Positions 22,111 through 34,100 of a stretch of 64,000 nucleotides of DNA are shown here, one piece after another. The stretch is from Paracentrotus lividus (taxonomy: Eukaryota; Echinodermata; Echinoidea; Camarodonta; Echinidae): contig CALNVZ010002974.1 of the NCBI GenBank assembly GCA_940671915.1, positions 14,456,392-14,520,391 on the forward strand. The letters run 5' to 3'. The position numbers and the translations under genes were made by a program. Positions within the stretch are counted from its first letter, which is position 1. Every line of letters begins with the position of its first letter. Below the pieces are notes generated by a model, which was not told where the DNA came from, did no database searches, and saw only the letters and a program-made list of their open reading frames with translations.

Positions 22111-25100
22111 CTATGAGTAGCAAAAACAAAGAAGTATTGTAATTAGTAGCTTTCCAACCATATATTACTCTTCTATCGGTATGTTTATATAATTATAGTC
22201 TTGGTATGAAGTAGCCAACATAGGCCAAAAGCAGCAACAGCTAGATGTATAACAAGCAAGTAAATACTTTCAAGTGTTCTTCTGTTGTTGGATAGCGGTT
22301 TGATAAAAACATAAAAGAGTAATAACAAATTATTTTGAATTCCTTTTTCTTCCATTCTCTATGTGAATTTTGTATAAAATTAAATGGGTAAAAATAATTG
22401 ATCATAACTAGGTTAGTTGATCGGTGTACACGTATCACCTGTTGAACTAAAAATATTTGACTACCGCTATTGAACTACACACCCAACCTTCAACTTTAAT
22501 ACAATAAGTGAAGGTCATACTTGCTCATTTCCAATTATCATTAATATAATTCATCTTTAGAAATAGGGCAGAGCAATAAAGAGACTAAATTGCAATTAAT
22601 AGAAGCTTTTATGGCACTTAAAAAGAGCAATTATGATCAGTAGCGGCTTCATGGCTGATAAACAAAGGGACCACTTCCCACGACAAATCCAAGGTTAACA
22701 CAATACAATTAGTTTGCTTGATCGCAGCTCTTAAACAAAAGGAGATGAGTTTGTTTTCAGCATGCTGATATTTTGCAAATGATGTATTACTTCAATCTCT
22801 TACATAGAGATTGGAAATAGAAAGTCGACAATTGCTTGTCGTCTTATTATGATTATAATCAGCATATACTAAATATATGTTGTATTATTAGTAATGAATA
22901 GGCAATTACCTGGACTAGGTCCCATCATCATATAACCTTCATCCTCATTTGACGGAGCTTTCAACCCACTGGAAGAGCCTGCCAATCTTTGACTTGGTGA
23001 TGATGATGTCATGTGAGAAGCAGGGGAGGAGGAGCCTGTTGCCAAGGTAACAGAGCTCGGTCTTGACCGGTTGCTAGGTGTCATCGCCATATAAGAATCT
23101 GGCTCATCTGCAACTACTAGAGGAAGAAAGATAGCAAGAGGAAATTTCAATTTATTTATAGTTTTTGTAGGGAGAGGGGGGGGGGGGGTCCTCAGCCCTA
23201 AGTTCATGGATGTGAGATACCAAATAACAGGAGAAAATAGCAAATCCTTATTCATGTAAAACTATACATGTAAGTTTATATTCTATTTTGGGATCAATGG
23301 ACACTTTGTCCTATTCTTTTTGTTGTCACTGATGGTGTAAAATTTCCCCTTTTTAGATGGGTGTGGGAGGGGAAGGGGTGAATGAAAAGAATTCAGGAGC
23401 AAACAAAAGTATCTCATTAAAGTTGTAGGTCAATTTTGGGAGTAAATAAAATCCAATGGGACTGAAATTAAGAGATATACATTCTTGTTTGCTGCAAGTG
23501 ATCTTACCCATAACAAAAGGAAAATTTGTCAGCTTTTCTCCTTTAAATTAGCAATAATGATAGATTTTAATTTGTTTGGCTATGTCATGGATCTCTTAAA
23601 AAGTAAAAGTATTTAAAATTTGCATTTAAATAATCACAATTTGAAGAATCATGTTAATGTGTAATGGCCTTTTGTAAATTCTTAGATGATCAAACCATCC
23701 TTAAAATTTGTCCCATAATCTTTAGTTGATAAATCATGTAACAGGAAAAGCCTTATTTTGAAAGCTCACCGAGTCCATCGGCAAACTTGTGTTGGCACTC
23801 TTCATTATGTTAGAATAACATGATTGCAAATAAATAAACAGGTATATGGATATGAAATAAAGGACCTACATGTAGGCTACACCATGACAAGAATGAGAAC
23901 TATAATAATACTTTTATTCAATAGTGGAGGATCATCAGCTTCCTCTATTGTGCAAAGTTTCTCATTATCATTATTGCTTTGGTACAACTAGCCCTTTAAC
24001 CAGACAAATTAAAGTACACATAGCCATGCATATTAAAACATGCAGTATCATGTAACTAATTCATGCAATTAATTCATGCAATAACAAAATGTAGGCAGAG
24101 TCCTCCAGCTCAGCTTGCTTTTAATCCTTTTAAAATTTTAAGTTTGTCTGTTTCCATAGTAAATTGGTTTACTATGGAAACAACAACAACAAACAAACAA
24201 AGAAGCCTTCACTGAAAATTTGAGATTAGTAGAATAAGTTACATGTAGAAGAAAGTATTTGATATTTGCAAGGGAAATCCCCCATAAGCAATGGGTAACT
24301 TTCACTGTGTGATGTCATACAAAAATTGAAATACTGGATACCCCCCTCATTCTGAGGATAGCACAGAATCTTGTCTTCTTGTAAAACATTCAAAAATTCT
24401 GCTCTACCATGAAGATTGTGAAAAGATATAAATGTGATTTTATTGAAATATGAAACAAGATTGTAGAACATCTCAAATTGAAAGTCGCATTGCCAATGCA
24501 AGGATTTCTAAATGTGACATGCCATCCCAAAACCATCAATAAGTCACCCAAAAAAATTATTTTAAAAAATATATACTTCTTTGAAAATGCAGATTCCAAG
24601 CTTTCCAATATCAAATATTTGGAGTTTCTTAAAGTAACACCAAGCTAATTATTGTGTAAGATTTAGCTATGAGTGCCATTACCTCTCATTTTATGATCTT
24701 TAATGATGGTTTTGAGCTGTCAGATCACATATAAAATTTTTTAAAATTCATATCCATTGTCTGCTTTTGCTTTACAAAAACTAAAAAGATATTTCTATTT
24801 TGTTTGCATTCTTCAATTCCTTCTCTGAAAAGTTTGCTCTCCTTTAATATGATTTTTTTTTTCTTACCAAAGCTGAAAGCGGGAAGAACCATAAATCTTT
24901 GTCAAATGAAAGAAAAAAAAACATGAAAGTACATCCACTACTCAGCAGACAATTTTTAGAAAATCAAATCATAAAGAAACAAAAGCAACAACAGACAACA
25001 AAGTAATATAGTTAAAAAGTTAAAACTCCAAACTAACAAGGGGAGAGACTGCGGGGCGAGCTCTCGGTACTGGAGGCGCAGGAGGAGGAGGAGGCAACAT

Positions 25101-28100
25101 GCATGGATGCAAGATTTTGGTAGACATGATGATGATGATACTGATGCTGCTGCTGGTGGTGGTGGTGATGATGAGGAACTGGTACCTGGAGATGCTGTCC
25201 ACCGGTTCCAGGGGTGAGGAGGAGGGAGGGGCTGCAGGAGGTGGAAAGGGCAGGTGAAGAAGCCCTGCGATTGGTTAGGGAGGGGGACAATCGATGCTGA
25301 TGAAGGTGGGAGAGTGGACTGCGGGTTAAAGTTCGGGGGACAGGGAGAGCTAGATAAAAGGAAAATACACATTGTATCTGTAATATACATACTTTCAAAA
25401 CACATAAACACAAAACCATAATTTAAAACTTTCACAGAATGCAACATGCAAAGTTACATGCAGAACACAAATAAATAACTAATACTTAATAATAATTTTT
25501 AGGAGTCTATGCCATTTTTTTCTTTCTATTACCAGTACCTCATACATTTAGATATATTTTCTTTCTATTTTGGAGGGGGTGGGTGTCTGTTCATAATAAT
25601 AAGCCAGTTCATAGTTACAGTCTGCACATGGGCAGATAAAGGCATTGCAATATAGTGTGTTCCTAAAAAAAGGTAACCAAAGTTCAAAGGTCAGCCAGTT
25701 AGGAAAAGACAAATTCTTAAATCATTTAGGTAAATTGGGATAAAAGAGCAACTCTCTGGCTTTTATTTGACATCTTGTTTGCGTCAATAATGTCATGGGT
25801 CACAGAGTGAGGGTTCTGCAGAGGTGAACAGTACAAAACCCACTTCTGTTGGTGATCAAAGCAACTTTAGCAAGTTTTTGGTTTCATTGTTTTTTTCACA
25901 CGATGTTTTTATCTCCTCTCCTAAAGGGGTGAGCTCACTGGACATAAGACAAGTTCGCTACTCCGTGTCTCTGGAGTCGCAGATACATCGCGGCAACGTC
26001 TCTCAAGTCTCCTGAGTCGGGGGAAAAAATCAAGCAAATGTCTAAAAATTGTAAAACATGTTCAACTTCTTTTTTTCAATCACAAGCAAATCACGGCAAC
26101 ATTTCTGAGACATCACTGCACCACCCCCGAGTCTCTGTGATGTCTCCTGAGTCTCCGCGAGGTCCCAGGGGACGTAGCAGAGATGTTACTGCAAGTAGAA
26201 AAATCAAACATGTTTGACATTTTCTCAATTTTACTCATGTCCCCGGAGACTAATCATCTTATGGCCAGTGAGATCACCCCTTCAGGAGAGAAGATAGCGT
26301 TTCATTAAAATTTGGTGTGAAAAAACAATGAAATAAAAAATTTGCAAATAAGATGTTATGAAATTTTGAAAATTCTGAAAGTGGAAAAAGTGGGTTTGGT
26401 ATTCTTCAGCTTTGAGAGACCTAACTCTGTGACACATGCATTGTTGAAACAAACAGGGTATAAAATAAAAGCCAGAGTTAATTTTTTATCCCAATGTATC
26501 AAATTCATTTCAAACTTTTCATTTAATAAATAGTTGACCTTTGAACTTCGGTCACTTTTTTTTAGGAACACACTGTACAATCATTAAATACTGGAGAAGG
26601 TTTATCTATATAAAATACTGGTGAGGGCTCATGAAAGTTATAATCACGTTTATAATCAAGTTATAATGAAAGGAATCTATTTTAATTTATCTATTTTCCT
26701 CTAAAGTTGCTCATGAATGTATATATCCTACTTATTCATTTAGTCTTCTTTCTATCCTTTGTTAACTCCCACTGCTAGTAATAGGAATCTAAAATGTGTT
26801 AAGCTCTTCAAGTCTTTTGTAAATAGTTTGTAAAAACATGTAAAATTTTATATGCAGAGTTATAAATACAAAAACAAAACCAACAAATATAATTATCTCG
26901 CCATACGTGTGGAACTAGGCTCGACTAGCACTTGTGCTAACTTCTAGTTCCATTTAACATCTCCACATTCTCTCTCCTGTTCAATCACACTTTGATTTTC
27001 TATACATATAATTTATGCTCTGTTACATTGTATTCATTTTTGTAAGATTGTATTTCCTATGCATTGTTATAATAATGTGTTGTTGTTGTGTTGATGATGT
27101 TAATAAATTCAATTCAATTAAATTCAATTCACTTCTGGATACACAAGTGGAAGTATTCTCTGAGAGGTGGAAACAGAGAATATTTACATGTCTGCACTTC
27201 TGTTGGCGATCTATGTGAATACATATTTGGCACTTCTCCAGGTCTGAAAGACCTGTGGATACCATGGCTCATTGCAGATATGTGCTAACCATGAACTGGC
27301 TTATATTGGACTGTCACTTTGAAAAACTTAAAAATATTTGTCAAAGACATCTAATGATCTATACATAGCCAAGAACAAAAATAAATAACATGCATGTAAA
27401 ACTAAGTTCATATTCTTTGATACCATTGTCTCGCTTATTACATGTATTGCTTAAAATATTTAGAATTAAGAAATAGCAAATTTTAACTTGGAGCCCCCTC
27501 CCCACCCCCCCCCCAAAAAAAACAACAACAACAACAAACAAACAAAACAAAACAAAACTTGGAATATTGATTGTCAAACAAACAAGGAAGATTATCACTC
27601 AATCTACTCATTCCCAACACTGTCATTGTAAGTTTTTAGGGCTTCACTCTCATGTTAATTTTCCTCTTGAGTGTAAAGTTCATGATCTCAAGGGACATTA
27701 TAACTATTACAATATTCTAAATTTGAGATGTCCAATTTTGTTAAAAATCTTCACCTGTATTCCAAATTGTTTTGATTCCTTTATGCTTTAACCTCTCTAG
27801 GACATGATCAATACAATGCTAGTTAAAAGCCAAATGGTATCAACTCAAATTGAAATGAGTTAACGTTCTTCTTACTACGACCATGCAACCATACAACATG
27901 CCATCATACAAAGCCATACAGGGGAAGGGAAACATTGTACCTTTTGAGGAGGCAGAGGGCGACATGCTCATATATTCCTCATTGGCCTCCAGTGCTTCCT
28001 CTCTGATTGATACATGAGAAGGAGAATCTGGAGTCCGACTTCGACCCCCACTGCTCCCAAACCTGCACACAACATGAACGAAACAGTTTCGAAGGTTTTT

Positions 28101-31100
28101 AAAGTGAGGGCCAACTGACCAAATCTCCCATTGAATGCATGCTATAAATAGCTAGTTTTAAAATATACCTTTTAATTTACCTATTAATAATAAAGTTTAT
28201 AAAACAGCATATTATTTAATTTGTAGGGAAAATAAAATGTTTTGAAGGGGAAATACATGGTTTGCTACTTGGCAGCATGATTATTGCAGTATGAATGTAC
28301 TGAGTAGAAAATTAGTCTGTTATCATTCAAGTGGGTCTATATTATAAGACTACACTGCTCAGAATGTTGCATTATGGGTAAGGAATCAGGGCAGAATTGA
28401 GTAGTTGAGGACTTGAGGTGGTACTATACAAGACTGCTGGTTCGCACTGGCTTTAATGTGAAGAAGACGGATACTTATGCGATAATGCCATGGTATACAC
28501 ATCATTTCTGATACCAAAAAAAAATCTGATTTTCCTGAAAAATGTCTCATCATCTACATGCCCATTTAGACATTGATTGATTAAATGTGTACATGGTAAA
28601 AGCCTGAAATGTGAAACAGTGGTGACCATTTAAAGAGCATGTACAAGAATATTCCTTGGAATGTAATGCAATAGACCAGTTTACTAACATATTCAAATTT
28701 TATGCATACCTTTTTAACAAAGGTTGTTCTTGACAACCTGAAAGCTTGCCAGAAGCTTGCCCGACATAGCAACAAGTAATCTATGCAAACTGGATGCCAT
28801 GTATTGTAGTTCATTCTTTTATTACAGGTTTTTTGAATACCTTGTTACCATGTCGCCAGGAAAATGTATGCATAAAATTTGAATACGATAGTAAACTGGT
28901 CTACATGTATTGCATGATGTAAATAAGGTGGGGTGATGGGGCTCCCTTCCCCCATCTCAGGGGGGTTTACATAAAGCTGTTCCTAAGTTACAAACAACAA
29001 CAACAGCAATTTTTCGAGGTACTTTGCTCAGCGGCGGCCGATGAGAAAAGAGGAGGTTTGTAGGAAGGCTTTTTGCCGAGTGCCTTTATCGTAAGAGGGC
29101 GCCCTTTATATCGTGGAAACAATAGAGCAAAAATTTTCGGGGTCATAGAATCGGTAGGTTGGGCGATTCGAGGACGAATAGCAAAGTAGGCAAATATATC
29201 ATTCTTTTGAAGTAAATAACGTTACACACGACTGGAACATGTTCTCGGATGCTATCCTGATAATATTCTCAATCATTTTGCACAAGAACGGATCACCAGT
29301 CATTTGTATATTTGTTGGTAGCCTACAAACGACATGGTGAAACAACAGCCAGGACCATTTTAATTATTTTCCATTCATACCTGGTGAAGTAATGATCATC
29401 AGAGCCATGTCCCTCCGATTGGTAACGTTCATCCAGATAACCTTGAGGGCTTTCACTAAAAAAAAAATCAATTTAATAACATGTATCAAATGCAATGAAA
29501 ATAAATTTTTGGTTGAAAGAAATGGTTCAAAAACGATACCTAATTTGTGAGTATAATAGATGATTCACATACAGACATGGTGCATTTGAGCAGAACCTAC
29601 AAGGAATTTTTTATCCTTTTCATGAATATGCCAGTATCTTATATAAAAATCATGATGATTTCTTGCATGTTTTCCTGCTTAAAGCATGATTTTTCTGTAA
29701 TACATTGTAGATGTCTCTAAAACGTTTTTGGTTTGAAAATACATGTACAGCTCATATAAAAATGTGTTGATCTATCTAGGTCAAATTCAGGATATAAAGT
29801 TGTTTTTATCAAAATAACAATTTTCAGTAAAATGGTTGTTGAAGGTGTTTATAGGGCTTCTGTGATGGTACATCCTTAACTGATTTCATATAGAGTACCA
29901 AAGTGTGATGTCATAACGGTGGTGTTGTCATGGTTGCTGGTTCTAAACAATCTTGTGTTGAACAATAGCAACATGATCGCATCGAAACCTGTTTGTGTAT
30001 GTGCTCGAGAATAGCCCGTTGCTGGACCGCATTTAGGCTAAACCTCCTGCACAGGCTTTTTTGTTTAGAACTAGTAACTGGAACGACGGGCGATTATGAT
30101 GACAACACTTTGGTACTCTATATACATGTATTTCTTCCTAGAAAACATGTTTACATACAATTTCAATGAGGAGGTCAATGGAGTCTGGATCATAATGTTT
30201 ACATTGTATCAATCAATAATTGCTGATGTGGCCATTAAACAATAAAGTCTGAAACTTCTGGAAATAACCTAAGAGCACTATCCTTCATAATTGCAATTCA
30301 TATCTGAAAACATAGATAATAAAAAGGCTTCTGCAAGTGACATCTATTGGGAAGTTTTCTCTCTAGAAGATGTCCCTCTCTTCTGAAATGAAACCCAACA
30401 AGTACATTTATCTGATTGTTTCTTCTTTTCATGGAAAACATTATTGGCTTTTACAACCATTTCAAGAATTATTATCCCTCGTGCACTTCTATTTCACCTC
30501 GGCCTACAGCCTCGGTGAAATAAATGTGCCCTCGGGAAAATTTAGCATTTGTTGTGCACATAATCTAGCATGCACTATTTATATAATGTGGCAGCAACAC
30601 ATAATGTCACACGAACTCATTATTTACATCTGGAATCAACCTTTGACATAACCATCCAAAAGATATGACTGGGCCTACTGTTAGTGTTCTGTTAGCGCTA
30701 ACAACGTTTCTGTGCGGCTGCTGCTGGTTTTTACCACTCATTTTCAACACTTTTTGCTCATCTATGCATAGCTTTTTTAAATGCATTTGATGTCCAATGA
30801 AAGAAGAAGGGTTGAACTTATAAATACTGCACTTTATAATATTTCATTGATTGCTTGCTTTCATTGGGACTACCGACTACCTAATCAGGTTCTGCTTTTT
30901 TCCTGATGCACTGTGTATGGCTAGCTATCTCATGTATCTTACCTAAGAGGACTGTTTGGAATAGGCGGTGAATTGGACATGGGCTGAGCTACCATCCTGT
31001 GAACGCTAAGAGGTCTGATCGGACCGCTGCTAAGACTACTCCGCGACGTCAGAGATGGAATGGAGAATCGCCCCCTTGTCTTGGTCGGACTGTAGATATA

Positions 31101-34100
31101 GACAATGAGTGCCATTTAGAGAGAATGGGGAGGAAGGAGAGACAGTTGAAGAAAAAGAGAAAGTGAGGGGTAGAGAGATGGACAAACAAAGAAGTGGAAG
31201 AGAAAATTACAAACTATGAAAACCATGACAATAAAACTCATCAAAACTACTTTATGTAATCGTTATGTTATCAGTCATCAATACTGTACAGGACATGGTA
31301 CACTACAGATACATTTAGTACTTATAAAAATAGTTTTAAAATCATGACCTGGGAAGGTTACAATGTACATGTAGCTCCATAGAGACTACTATATGAAGCA
31401 GTTGGAGAAAGAGGAAACTCATTCTAAAAATACAAGGTAGAATTTATCATACATGTAAGTTAACATAATATTTTATTATTGATGTCGATCAGCTACTTGG
31501 AGCTGACGCTCTCTCACGCCATCTGACGGCGTACGTGCACATACAATTTTTGAGTGTCTTGCGATTTCACGCAATAGGTAAAATACACTTTTTACGGCAA
31601 CTAGTCTTTGTTCATATACTTACGACTAAAGTACAATACATAAAATGTTAGGCAATTTACCAAAAGCTAAAGCCACGGCCTGCTGCATTTCATAATGGAT
31701 GTACTTACACGTATCCCTCCTATTAAGTCAACGGAATAATAATAGGGGGTTGATATATCCGGCATATAATCCCTCTTTGCAGCATTCAAAGAGAAGCCGG
31801 GGATTTGTCTTTTGGTAAGTCGCCTGATGTACTTTTTAGGAAATAAAAGAGGAGTCGGAGGAGATGTCTTTATGGAGTTCAGAAATTAATTCCTACAAAC
31901 ACATGTAGGAAATTTATTTACACAAATACAAATCAAAATATACATTTAAAGTGACTAGTCAATGCCTGTTTAACCCTAATCAGACTGGGGGGGGGGGCCA
32001 TCATGGCCCCCCTCGACATTTTCCGCGACCACTCCGTCGCACGAAATTTTCTGATAAGCGCGCTTTGCTGACTTTTTACTTTCAAGTCTCGCGCATCTTT
32101 TGAAACCATTTTCACAAAAATCGGTCGTACCGTTACGACGCTGCACGATTTTCAAAAATATCCGTCAGACCGAAAATGGCTCAAAAACGTGATTTTGTGT
32201 ACAAAGTCAATGCAAATTGAGTTTTCTCACCTAATTCATAAAGATATGATTATTTTCACTTTCATTGGCTGAAATCAATTTATTTTAGCATATTTATGCT
32301 TAAAAATGGTTCTTAAATGATTTTTGCATAAAAAAAAAGAAAAACAAAAGGTCGAAAAAACAAAGAAATACATAAGAAATTCATAAAACAATAAATACAT
32401 AAGAAATTAATTTTGAAACGAGAATTTTTTTCTAGTACAATTGTTAGGAATGCCTATAAGGAATAATAATACACAAATTAGCATTCTAGGAGCTTTATTT
32501 TTTCAATTAGAGCAAAAAGTATGATTTCATGCATAAATTAGCATAATTAAATCATATAAAAAAAAATCATATTATTTTGGAAAAATTAACAGCGCAGTCT
32601 TGTAGATTACATGGCTCACTACCATCGTGCAAATTTTCTGCGGCGCTCGTGGCGATTGCCGCCCGAGATCTTTAGGGGGGGGGGCATCATGGCCCCCCCC
32701 CCCCCCCCAGTCTTGACAGCTACCAAACACCCCAGTCTGATTAGTTAAAGTACATGTGGTCATAATGGACATGGAGCTGAAATTTAATGTGGTGCTGTGC
32801 TTTTGAAAATGCAAATTAGGATCTGAAATCAACACAAAGGCTTCTTTACAATACAACCAATTATTTAAGTTCAAGCATTATGTGATCCATTTTCTTACAC
32901 CGAATAATTGATCAAACAGGAATTCGCACAAATAGGACTATGGTGCTTTAAATGCCTCTTATTCTGATATCTAGTCACTTTTGTCAGATTTTTTTTTTTT
33001 TTTTTGCTTTAAAGTAATTATCATGGACTACTCTAACATGACATATACAGTACATACAGTTAATGTGGATCTACATGTAGTTATTTATTTGAATTTTTTT
33101 GTCGTGGCACTCACATTTTGGATGTCGTGTCACTTACAACACATAGAGGTAGACCATTTTCCACAGAGAGGGAATAATTGATAAGGACTATAAATGTCAG
33201 AGAGGTACATTGTACACTGTTCATGTACATATACCAGCAATTATGGTACCCTTTGGAGGGATTTCGACAATTTTTCCTCAACAAATTCATAATACCAACA
33301 TGTTTTATAAAGCACATAATGCACAGGTTTAAATTTGTGATGTAGGCATCTCGGGAATTCACAACATCGTGCAAAAACACTCGGCGCAAGCGCTTCGTTT
33401 TGTCGCATGTTGTAAATATCTTCGAAATGCACCTGATCGCCACACTCATTGCGGTCATTTTTCCCCAGATAATGACTTGTTATCCCCCACATATTCAATT
33501 TTGTATTAGAGTTGTAGTGGACATTTGTTCATGTTTTACGTACATGCAATTTGCGATACAGGTACACGTACTATGTAGTAATTTTTAACATTCATTCATT
33601 AGAAATTCTTCTTTAAAAATTCTTACTCCATGGCAAAAGGATTTCAAATATACATTGTAGATTGACACTATAATATTTCATAGTGTAGGCCTAGATGTAA
33701 CTGTTCATTGAGTATTCATACAGAATTCATAAATTGCAAATTCTGATGCAATTTTGACTTGTTCAAACTTCATAGCATTCTTCGCTGGCAAATCACAAAT
33801 TAACCACGTTTAGAAGTTCCAGTCTTTTCTCTTTTTTCTCCAGTTCATGTATCTTCATCCTTTTTGCAAGTTCCTTTGTGAAGTGTTGCATTTTCAGATT
33901 TTGTTTGATTTACAAATCACAGATTAACTACGTTTAGAAGTTCCAGTCTTTTCCTATGGAATTTTTTCTCCAGTTCGTGTATTTCCATCCTTTTTTGCAA
34001 GTTCCTTTGCGAAGTGTTGCATTTTCAGATTTTGTTTGATTTACAAACCACAGATTAACTACTTTCAGAAGTTCCAGTCTTTTCCTATGGAATTTTTTCT

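Larger units (their letters stand above)
25350..27940 (-). other. IRS intron, 2.6 kb, mostly transposon-derived
   Basis: Contains the long foldback element 25651-26578 and a LINE tail near 27090-27130. No exon was found. Confidence 0.75.
28063..29380 (-). other. IRS intron, 1.3 kb
   Basis: Holds the interspersed repeat at 28335-28460 and a GC-richer fragment at 29020-29210 related to the edge of DIRS copy B. No exon was found. Confidence 0.75.

Noticed and set aside
25155..25202. Alternative donor CTCCAG|GTACCA inside an IRS exon, which would remove the His tract
   Set aside because: It would leave phase 0, which does not join in frame to the next exon. The donor at 25037 keeps phase.
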